Position numbers and translations under genes: made by a program. This document shows, in pieces, positions 12,329 through 17,653 of a stretch of DNA of 17,653 bases. The notes beneath the pieces are model-generated. The model was given only the letters and a program-made list of their open reading frames with translations. It was not told the DNA's origin and did no database searches. This DNA comes from an uncultured Oscillospiraceae bacterium (GTDB taxonomy: Bacteria > Bacillota > Clostridia > Oscillospirales > Oscillospiraceae): positions 1 through 17,653 of the forward strand of contig CAJUEU010000039.1 of the NCBI GenBank assembly GCA_910585735.1, read 5' to 3'. The stretch's first letter is position 1, and every line of letters starts with the position of its first letter.

Positions 12329-14209
12329 TCAAGCAATGGTAGAGAGCAGAGGCTCCCCGATCTTGACAGCCTCGTGGACAAGCTCCACCACGTCGGTGAA
12401 CTCATCGGCGTTGGTCACCAGCACGGGGGTGTCCATCACAAAACCCTTAGCCTTCATCCCCTCCAGGTCAAAGGTGATGAGCTTCTGGCCCTTCTTTACG
12501 GTATCCCCCTGCTTGACGTGGGCGGTGAAGCCCTCCCCCTCCAGGCGGACGGTGTTCATGCCGATGTGGATAAGAACGGTGCAGCCGGACTCCGAGGTAA
12601 CGCCGATGGCGTGGCCGGTGCGGAACAGATTCTCCACCACCCCGTCAAAGGGGGCGCAAACCATACCCTCGCCGGGAGCGATGACCACGCCCTTGCCCAG
12701 CACCTCGGTGGCAAAGGCCTCGTCCTCACACTCACTGAGGGGCTTCACCTCGCCAGACACGGGAGCGAAAACTGTAATATTTTTGACGGCCTTCTCATTC
12801 TTCGCGGCCTGCGCTTCCATCTTTTTGACAGCCTTTTCAGGAATGACATTCGCCGTCTCAGTTCCGTCCTCATCCTTATACAGGAACCAGGCCACCGCAA
12901 AGGAGAACACAAAGCCCGCCACAGTGGCGATGATGGCGCCGATGATGCTGTTGGGGTTCTCCTGGCTGACCATGCCCAGAAGGTAGAAAACGCCGATACC
13001 GGTATATCTGTAAAGCATAGTTCCAAAGATGGCTACAATTCCACCACTGATGGCACCGCCGATACAGGAGATCACGAACATTTTCATTCGGGGCAGGGTA
13101 ATGCCGTAGATGGCGGGCTCGGTGACGCCGAAGATGCCCGAGAAGAAGGCAGGCAGGGCCACATCCTTCAGCTTCCTGTCCTTGGTCTTGAGATAGATGG
13201 CCAGCACCACGCCGATCTGAGCAAAGCTCACCAGCGCCGTATAGGCCATCAGCGGGGAGGGGATCCCCTGCATCAGATCCATAAAGGCAAACATGACCAG
13301 CATATTGTGAACGCCGAAGAGGACCAGCACCTGCCACAATCCGCCCACCACAATACCGGCGAAGAGGGGCGAGATCTCAAAGATTCCGTTGATCACCGTG
13401 CTGATCAGTACGCTGAGCTGTTTGGCAACGGGTCCTACCAGGACAAAGCTGATGGGGACGATGACCGCCAGGGTAACAGCGGGAGTCAGGAAGCTGCGGA
13501 CCGCGCCGGGAAGGATCTTGTTCAGCGCCTTATAGAGGGGCGCCGCCAGACAGACGGCGAAAATCACCGGCAGGAAGCTGGAAGTATATGAGGTGTTGAC
13601 CACATGGCCAAACACATTGATATCCACGTTCTGAATGGAAGGATAGATCATGGCCGCGCCGATGATCGCGCCCAGATAGGGGTCGATCTCCATTTTTTTT
13701 GCCACGTTGAAGCCCAGGATCACGGGCAGGAAGTAGAAGAAGGCGTCGGCCGTGGCGCTCACCAGGGTGTAAAGGCCATCGGTGGCAGGGACCCCCGCCA
13801 TGGAGACAAGAGCCAAAACGCCCTTCAGAATACCGGCGGCGCACAGCACATTCAGAGCGGGCCGCATACCGCCCGCAATGATGCCCATGGCCCGCTGGAA
13901 AATGTTCTGCTTCTTTTTCACGCCTCCGGCCCCTTCGGCCATACCGGCGTCATTGGCCTGGAGCCCCAGCTCCTTGCAGACATCCAGATAGACCTCATGG
14001 ACATGCTCGCCGATGACCACCATATACTCGCCGCCGCCCCGGACCACAGAAATGACGCCCTCCCGTTTTTTCAGGTAGTCGGTATCAGCCCTTTTCTCAT
14101 CATGAAGAATAAACCGCAGCCGGGTAATGCAGTGGCGCAGGCTGGACACGTTCTCCTTACCGCCTACGTGGGCGACAATGTCTTTTGCTAACTCAGTGTA
14201 CTTTCCCAT
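12329..14209 (-). CDS. PTS beta-glucoside transporter, EIIBCA (system 2)
   Basis: A 626-residue three-domain permease. EIIB (about 1-90) has phospho-cysteine C27 in HCITRLRF. EIIC (about 100-445) is membrane-spanning with the GVTEPAIYG signature. EIIA (about 475-626) is of the glucose type, with H533 in TGHAIG and the phosphorylated H548 in LIHIGMNTV. It can therefore carry phosphate from HPr to sugar by itself and could donate it to EIIBC of system 1. GGAGGG lies 8 nt before ATG. The leader (14210-14418) contains a RAT-like element. The sugar is probably a beta-glucoside, but no glycosidase lies in this operon within the window. A bidirectional terminator lies 30 nt past its stop. Confidence 0.95.
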   Translation of the reverse strand: MGKYTELAKDIVAHVGGKENVSSLRHCITRLRFILHDEKRADTDYLKKREGVISVVRGGGEYMVVIGEHVHEVYLDVCKELGLQANDAGMAEGAGGVKKKQNIFQRAMGIIAGGMRPALNVLCAAGILKGVLALVSMAGVPATDGLYTLVSATADAFFYFLPVILGFNVAKKMEIDPYLGAIIGAAMIYPSIQNVDINVFGHVVNTSYTSSFLPVIFAVCLAAPLYKALNKILPGAVRSFLTPAVTLAVIVPISFVLVGPVAKQLSVLISTVINGIFEISPLFAGIVVGGLWQVLVLFGVHNMLVMFAFMDLMQGIPSPLMAYTALVSFAQIGVVLAIYLKTKDRKLKDVALPAFFSGIFGVTEPAIYGITLPRMKMFVISCIGGAISGGIVAIFGTMLYRYTGIGVFYLLGMVSQENPNSIIGAIIATVAGFVFSFAVAWFLYKDEDGTETANVIPEKAVKKMEAQAAKNEKAVKNITVFAPVSGEVKPLSECEDEAFATEVLGKGVVIAPGEGMVCAPFDGVVENLFRTGHAIGVTSESGCTVLIHIGMNTVRLEGEGFTAHVKQGDTVKKGQKLITFDLEGMKAKGFVMDTPVLVTNADEFTDVVELVHEAVKIGEPLLSTIA

Positions 14210-14267
14210 TTGTTTTTCCCTCCAGTTTTGAAAAATAATAACAGATTTTGCTTCCTTTGAAACGGAA

Positions 14268-14309
14268 GGTCAAGCCAACTGGGAGCGCAAGCTCCCATTG
14301 TCACCATCC
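14268..14309 (-). promoter_or_regulatory. RAT-like site 2b before the system 2 PTS gene
   Basis: On the minus strand: 5' arm GGATGGTGA (14301-14309), 3' arm GCTTGACC (14268-14275), identical to the arms of site 2a. Between them is a different, long stem: CAA and TGGGAGC pair with GCTCCCA and TTG around loop TTGC, with one bulge. Only a weak 5-bp stem, CTTCC/GGAAG, follows it, so the downstream terminator is unclear. Confidence 0.72.
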
Positions 14310-14372
14310 TGCTCCTTTTCAAAAGCTGGATCCTACCAGCCCGCGGCTTTTTCTCTTTCTCTCCTTCCCTGC

Positions 14373-14394
14373 CGGTCTGGGCTCTTGCAGACCG
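14373..14394 (-). other. Stem-loop just after licT2
   Basis: CGGTCTG and CAGACCG (7-bp perfect) flank an 8-nt loop 25 nt past the licT2 stop. A purine-rich, U-poor stretch follows, so it is not an intrinsic terminator; it could mark an mRNA processing or 3'-stabilising hairpin between licT2 and the PTS gene. Confidence 0.35.
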
Positions 14395-14418
14395 CTCCTG
14401 CGGCCAAATCAAGCAAAC

Positions 14419-15318
14419 TTAAATATCATCATCCTCTTCCACCGAAAGAGAGGTCACGGAAGAGTCTGCGGCTCGGTTGGCCTTGCTCACCACCAGACGG
14501 ATATGGATGGTCAGGTACATCAGCTCCTCCACCGTGAGCTCATAAAGATACTGCTTTTTCAGGAACTCCCCCACCTTCTGGGCGCAGCGGAAGGGCTCCT
14601 TATATTTGGCAAAGACGATATCGGCCAGGTCCTCACTGGAGGCCTCCACATACTGCTCCCCCCGGAGCACCCGGCGGGCAAAGAACTTCAGGTGGGTGAT
14701 AAAACGGTAGTAGTAGCTGGAACTGGTATCGAACTCCATGGCGAAGCTCCGCCCCACAATATTGAGCACATCCTGAATGATCCGGGTGATGCGGAAGGTC
14801 TCGTCGATCGTGGAGTCCTCGGCCTCGCTGTTGACGATGTGCATGGCTAAAAAGGCAGTCTCGGCCTCGGGAAGTCGCACCCCAAAAGTCTCCTCCACCA
14901 TATCCATCGCCAGAAGAGCCGCCTCAAACTCTTTTTCATAGAATTGCTTGATCTCCCAGGTCAGGCCGTTGACGATAGGGGTGCCCTCCTGAAAGCGCTG
15001 GAGGGTATAGTAGAGATGATCGGCCAAAGAGATGACCAAACTGTCCCCCAGCTTCTGGTTCAGGGTGATCCGAGCCATGTGCACAATGCGGTCAGAGAGC
15101 TCTACATACTCCATGGGAAGTTCGGCAAGCAGCTTTTCCAGCTGGGCGGACACCTTACCATCGGCGGCCGGGGTATAGGTCTTCTCCACCAGAGTCGGGT
15201 CCAGATCGTCCCCTACCCGCTTTTTAAACCCGATACCCTTGCCGCAAACGATCTTTTCCCGCTTTTTCTCGTCCAGGACCACCAGGGCGTTGTTGGTCAG
15301 TATCCGCTCGATCCGCAC
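14419..15318 (-). CDS. BglG/LicT-family transcriptional antiterminator (system 2)
   Basis: A 299-residue antiterminator: CAT domain (about 1-55, ILTNNALVVLDEKKREKIVCGKGIGF), PRD1 (about 65-170) and PRD2 (about 175-285). All four PRD histidines are present: H101, H160, H209 and H272. It should bind the RAT sites 2a and 2b when not phosphorylated by its EII, with HPr phosphorylation of PRD2 as the usual positive input (family knowledge). The frame is open to 15411, but GGGAGGTG before GTG at 15318 and the homology start MRIERI set the start. It ends with an acidic tail, VEEDDDI. The RNA-binding domain differs clearly from the system 1 protein, matching the different arms of the RATs. Confidence 0.93.
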   Translation of the reverse strand: MRIERILTNNALVVLDEKKREKIVCGKGIGFKKRVGDDLDPTLVEKTYTPAADGKVSAQLEKLLAELPMEYVELSDRIVHMARITLNQKLGDSLVISLADHLYYTLQRFQEGTPIVNGLTWEIKQFYEKEFEAALLAMDMVEETFGVRLPEAETAFLAMHIVNSEAEDSTIDETFRITRIIQDVLNIVGRSFAMEFDTSSSYYYRFITHLKFFARRVLRGEQYVEASSEDLADIVFAKYKEPFRCAQKVGEFLKKQYLYELTVEELMYLTIHIRLVVSKANRAADSSVTSLSVEEDDDI

Positions 15319-15336
15319 GTGGATCACCTCCCAGGC

Positions 15337-15385
15337 AAAAATAAAGACCCATTTACACGCACTGCAACCGTGCGGTAAACAGGTC
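15337..15385 (-). terminator. Leader terminator of the system 2 operon
   Basis: On the minus strand: GACC, TTTAC and GCAC pair with GTGC, GTAAA and GGTC across small internal loops, followed by TTTATTTTT. Its first four bases (GACC) are the last four of RAT 2a, the overlap expected for antitermination control. Confidence 0.82.
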
Positions 15386-15413
15386 AAGCTCGCAGAACCC
15401 GCGATCACCATCC
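15382..15413 (-). promoter_or_regulatory. RAT site 2a, system 2 leader
   Basis: On the minus strand: 5' arm GGATGGTGA (15405-15413), stem TCGC / GCGA with a 7-nt loop, 3' arm GCTTGACC (15382-15389). The arms match site 2b exactly and match site 1 at the invariant positions GGANNGNNA / GCNNNACC. It lies about 10 nt after the predicted start. Confidence 0.78.
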
Positions 15414-15429
15414 TTGTTTATCTATGTAC

Positions 15430-15458
15430 AAAATAGCACAACATCTATAGAATTTCAA
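15430..15458 (-). promoter_or_regulatory. Promoter of the system 2 operon
   Basis: On the minus strand: TTGAAA (15453-15458), 17-nt spacer, TATTTT (15430-15435), predicted start near 15423. Confidence 0.72.
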
Positions 15459-15529
15459 CCCTTTTCCGTTTCTCAAACTTATTTTGGGCGTTTTCTACAA
15501 TTTTTTGTGCTCATTTTTGTGCAAGGTGA

Positions 15530-16054
15530 CTATATCCCAAAGAAAAGCCGCACCGACCAGGCGGCGGCCAGGAAGGCGGTCACATCCGCGCAGAGGGCGG
15601 CGGGCAAGGCATGGCGGGTCTTTTTGATCCCCGCCGCGCCGAAGTAGACCGCAATGGTGTAGAAGGTGGTTTCGGTAGACCCCAGCATCACCGCCGCCGT
15701 GCGTCCAATGAGGGAGTCGGGGCCGTAGGTGGAAATCAGCTCACTGCCCACCCCCAGAGCGGCGTTGCCGCTCACCGGCCGGACCAGAAGGAGGCCAATG
15801 GTCTCAGGCGGCACCCCCACCCTTGTGAGAAGGGGGGCCAGAAGGGTCCCCAGGGCCTCCAGCAGGCCCGAGGCCCGAAGCATATAGACCGCCGTCAAAA
15901 GCCCGATCATGGCGGGGACGATCTTCACCATGACCCCCAGGCCCTCCCCCGCCCCCTGGCAGAGGGCGCCGTACACGTCCACCCGGCGGGTCATGGCGTA
16001 GAGGGCCACGGCGGCCATGATGAGCGGCACCAGCATCTGAAACAGCAGGGTCAT
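15530..16054 (-). CDS. spmB: Spore maturation protein B
   Basis: A 174-residue membrane protein of the nucleoside-recognition (Gate) fold. In Bacillus subtilis, SpmA and SpmB are needed for spore core dehydration and heat resistance. Visible family features: GLGVMVKIVPAMIGLLTAVYMLRASG (about 38-63), VRPVSGNAALGV (about 91-102), and GSTETTFYTIAVYFGAAGIKKTRHA (about 125-149), the last being a very conserved SpmB segment. The ATG overlaps the spmA stop by 4 nt. No clear intrinsic terminator follows in the 70 nt before the system 2 promoter. Confidence 0.95.
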   Translation of the reverse strand: MTLLFQMLVPLIMAAVALYAMTRRVDVYGALCQGAGEGLGVMVKIVPAMIGLLTAVYMLRASGLLEALGTLLAPLLTRVGVPPETIGLLLVRPVSGNAALGVGSELISTYGPDSLIGRTAAVMLGSTETTFYTIAVYFGAAGIKKTRHALPAALCADVTAFLAAAWSVRLFFGI

Positions 16055-16635
16055 TTCTTTCTCCTCCCCATCCGGCTCATAAATTTTGCCGCCAACACAC
16101 CCACGCAGAGAGCCACCGCCGAGGTGAGCCACACGGCGGGCAGAATATCGAAGGGGGTCTGACACCCCGCCGAGAGCCGCACTGCGGCCACAGTGGTGGG
16201 GATAAGCTGGATGGAGGCTGTGTTGCACACCACCAGCATGCAGAGGCTGTCCGAGGCCACCCCGGGCTTTTTTGCCGCCATGCGCCGGGCCGCCCGGATC
16301 CCCAGGGGGGTGGCGGCATTCCCCAGCCCCAGCAGATTGGCCGACACATTGGCCGAAATATCGTCCATGGTCTCCTTGTCCCGCTTGCAGTCCGGGTAGA
16401 GCCGGCAGAGCACAGGCCGCAGCAGCCGGGAGAGCTTTTCGGCCACCCCGGCGCGTTTCATTACCTCCATGACTCCCATCCACAGGCAGGTCACCCCCGC
16501 CATGGTGAGGCAGAGCTCCACCCCGGCGGCAGCCCCCTCCATGCAGGCCGCCGCCACAGCGGGGCCATTGCCCGCCCAGAACCCGTACAGCACCGAAGCC
16601 GCCACCATCCCTGTCCAGATCACCGACATTGCCAT
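16051..16635 (-). CDS. spmA: Spore maturation protein A
   Basis: A 194-residue partner of SpmB with several membrane segments. Signatures: the Gate-type CLTMAGVTCLWMGVMEVMKRAG (about 42-63), SANVSANLLGLGNAATPLGIRAA (about 93-115) and VCNTASIQLIPTT (about 136-148). The start is chosen by family length (B. subtilis SpmA is similar in size) and AAAAGGGG about 10 nt before ATG. The frame stays open to 16698, where a stronger GGAGGAGGG occurs, so an N-terminal extension from a non-ATG codon cannot be excluded. No sigma-A promoter was seen; expression late in sporulation by another sigma factor is expected. Confidence 0.93.
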   Translation of the reverse strand: MAMSVIWTGMVAASVLYGFWAGNGPAVAAACMEGAAAGVELCLTMAGVTCLWMGVMEVMKRAGVAEKLSRLLRPVLCRLYPDCKRDKETMDDISANVSANLLGLGNAATPLGIRAARRMAAKKPGVASDSLCMLVVCNTASIQLIPTTVAAVRLSAGCQTPFDILPAVWLTSAVALCVGVLAAKFMSRMGRRKK

Positions 16636-16707
16636 CTTGTCCACGCCCCTTTTGTCCCACTCTATGCGGACTCCGGGCAGGGTATGTCCCTCCTCCAAAA
16701 ATCAGGC

Positions 16708-16729
16708 TCCATCGTCAAAATTCGATGGA
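16708..16729. repeat. Inverted repeat upstream of spmA
   Basis: TCCATCG and CGATGGA (7-bp perfect) flank 8 nt in the intergenic region between spmA and the divergent abrB-like gene. It might be an operator or an mRNA hairpin; no specific protein can be named. Confidence 0.4.
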
Positions 16730-16774
16730 CTTTTCCTTTCGTTTTCCATTTTTACAAATATTTCCCATTTCTTC

Positions 16775-16802
16775 TTGACATTTCCTGTAATTGTATTATA
16801 AT
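16775..16802 (+). promoter_or_regulatory. Sigma-A promoter of the abrB-like gene
   Basis: TTGACA (16775-16780), 16-nt spacer, TATAAT (16797-16802): both boxes are consensus, about 50 nt before the ATG. The surrounding 16735-16860 is strongly AT-rich. Confidence 0.85.
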
Positions 16803-16859
16803 GGAAACAGTAACAGCATATGGAAAAAACGGAAAATGCTGAGAAAAGGAGAAATGGAC

Positions 16860-17102
16860 ATGAAATCCACCGGAATTGTCAGAAAGGTAGATGAACTGGG
16901 TCGAATCGTCCTTCCCATTGAGCTGCGCCGCACTCTGAACATCGACGAGCGCGACTCTCTGGAGATCTATGTGGACGGAAACTCGGTCATTCTGCGCAAG
17001 TACCAGCCCTCCTGCGTCTTTTGCGACGACGCCACCGACGTGCTCTCCTACAAGGGCAAGAACATCTGCCGGAAGTGCCTGGAGGAACTGGAGAAGCTGT
17101 AA
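16860..17102 (+). CDS. AbrB-family transition-state regulator with a Cys4 tail
   Basis: An 80-residue DNA-binding protein. Residues 1-48 are the swapped-hairpin AbrB domain, nearly identical to Bacillus AbrB (MKSTGIVRKVDELGRIVLP, IELRRTLNI, DSLEIYVDGNSVILRKY). The C-terminal half is unlike Bacillus AbrB: C52-x2-C55 and C70-x2-C73 form a likely zinc-binding knuckle (PSCVFCDD...KNICRKC). AbrB proteins repress stationary-phase and sporulation genes and act as multimers. AAAAGGAG lies 8 nt before this ATG; an in-frame ATG two codons earlier is too close to it. A consensus promoter and a terminator make it a single-gene unit, divergent from spmA. Confidence 0.92.
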   Translation: MKSTGIVRKVDELGRIVLPIELRRTLNIDERDSLEIYVDGNSVILRKYQPSCVFCDDATDVLSYKGKNICRKCLEELEKL

Positions 17103-17118
17103 GTCCTGCCGAATATGG

Positions 17119-17150
17119 AAAAGCCGGAGGTCTCCCTCCGGCTTTTTCTT
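17119..17150 (+). terminator. Terminator of the abrB-like gene
   Basis: An 11-bp stem AAAGCCGGAGG / CCTCCGGCTTT with loop TCTC, followed by TTCTTT. The A-rich 5' side means it can also work for the convergent gene ending at 17154. Confidence 0.88.
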
Positions 17151-17153
17151 TGC

Positions 17154-17653
17154 TTAATTGTTAGGATCGTAGGGCTTGTTGGGCTCGATGTACACGCCAT
17201 CCGCCGCGGTCCAGCCCACGTTGAAGTCCAGGGCGATGCCCAGGTCCCGGAGCTTGAAGTAGTTGGAGCCGTCGATCTTGTAGACCGTGAGCTCGGCCTT
17301 TTTCCCGTCAATGTAGATGACATCGTTGCTGGGCTCGGCAGTCCCGGCGGCGGGGGCCAGGCCGGAAAGCTCGGAACCATTGGGGGTGTATGGCTTTCCG
17401 GTGGTGAGGGTCACCGAATTGGTGGCCGCGTCATAGCCCACCTCCACCTGGCGGGAGGAGCCGCTGAGCAGAATGGCCACGTCCCGGATGCGGAAGTAGT
17501 TGGCCCCGTCGATCTTGTAGACCGTGGCCTTCTGGACCACCCCGTTCACCTTCAGGGTGTCGTTGGTGGGGATGGCGGTGTAGGAGGCGGGCCTGGGTCC
17601 GGCGCTGTTATAATGGATGGTGGTGTGGGGCATATCTTTGCCATCCCCCTGAA
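17154..17653 (-). CDS. C-terminal part of a protein with two stalk-like repeats (cut by window edge)
   Basis: The frame is open through the right edge, giving about 166 codons. A Met codon at 17633 has no ribosome site before it, and in-frame codons continue upstream, so the gene very probably starts outside the window. Two homologous modules are visible: one has LKVNGVVQKATVYKIDGANYF then RIRDVAILL, the other IYIDGKKAELTVYKIDGSNYF then KLRDLGIAL. These resemble the copper amine oxidase N-terminal-like (stalk) domains common at the ends of clostridial cell-surface or secreted proteins. The modules are joined by a Gly/Ala/Pro-rich linker. The catalytic or binding part is not in view, so the overall function is unknown. 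Confidence 0.75.
   Translation of the reverse strand, partial: QGDGKDMPHTTIHYNSAGPRPASYTAIPTNDTLKVNGVVQKATVYKIDGANYFRIRDVAILLSGSSRQVEVGYDAATNSVTLTTGKPYTPNGSELSGLAPAAGTAEPSNDVIYIDGKKAELTVYKIDGSNYFKLRDLGIALDFNVGWTAADGVYIEPNKPYDPNN

Noticed and set aside
12374..13591. 405-codon plus-strand open frame opposite the EIIBCA gene
   Set aside because: Antisense shadow of EIIBCA, which has all active-site residues.
14251..14268. Intrinsic terminator after RAT 2b
   Set aside because: The stem CTTCC/GGAAG is only 5 bp and the T-rich stretch does not follow directly, so it was not listed as a terminator.
1..17653. CRISPR array, tRNA/rRNA, transposase, prophage or attachment sites
   Set aside because: Both strands were read for regular direct repeats, cloverleaf or CCA-ending tRNA-like segments and mobile-element proteins; none was seen beyond the single short palindromic repeat at 795-870.

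Overview
The window looks like chromosomal DNA of a GC-rich, spore-forming clostridium, most likely a gut Oscillospirales member of the Flavonifractor/Pseudoflavonifractor kind. This rests on the high GC, strong AGGAGG-type ribosome sites, sigma-A promoters close to TTGACA-17-TATAAT, spore maturation genes (spmA, spmB), an AbrB-type regulator and two PTS beta-glucoside loci. The genus is inference. No tRNA, rRNA, CRISPR array, transposase or phage gene was seen, and no stretch over 300 nt lacks a gene.

Layout. (1) 1-1481, minus: a ferrous iron operon feoA-feoA-feoB (feoB runs off the left edge), with two copies of an inverted-repeat operator and a short MITE-like repeat inside it. (2) 1600-3778, plus: a NUDIX hydrolase, a DtxR/MntR-family metalloregulator and two half-size chromate (CHR) transporters, closed by a terminator. 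(3) 3783-5880, minus: aroF-tyrA (DAHP synthase and prephenate dehydrogenase) behind a leader with a tyrosine-rich 21-codon peptide, a terminator and an antiterminator, which is a classical translation-coupled attenuator. (4) 6087-7065, plus: an unknown small protein and a divergent sigma-70-like protein. (5) 7064-11022, minus: beta-glucoside system 1, an antiterminator gene (BglG/LicT family), PTS EIIBC and a GH1 6-phospho-beta-glucosidase, behind a promoter, RAT and terminator. (6) 11042-12297, plus: an Fe-S aldo/keto-reductase-family protein. (7) 12329-15458, minus: beta-glucoside system 2, an antiterminator gene and PTS EIIBCA. (8) 15530-16635, minus: spmA-spmB. (9) 16775-17150, plus: an AbrB-like regulator with a four-cysteine tail. 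(10) 17154-17653, minus: the C-terminal part of a protein with two stalk-like repeats.

How it works together. RNA-level control dominates. Three RNA antiterminator targets share the scheme GGANNGNNA - hairpin - GCNNNACC: one before licT1, one before licT2 and one before the system 2 PTS gene. Two of them (system 2) have identical arms around unrelated stems. System 1 has no EIIA domain and may borrow the one in system 2. The aro-tyr operon appears to sense charged tRNA-Tyr through ribosome stalling in its leader peptide rather than through a T-box. The DtxR-type protein encoded divergently from feo is the natural candidate to bind the two feo operators.
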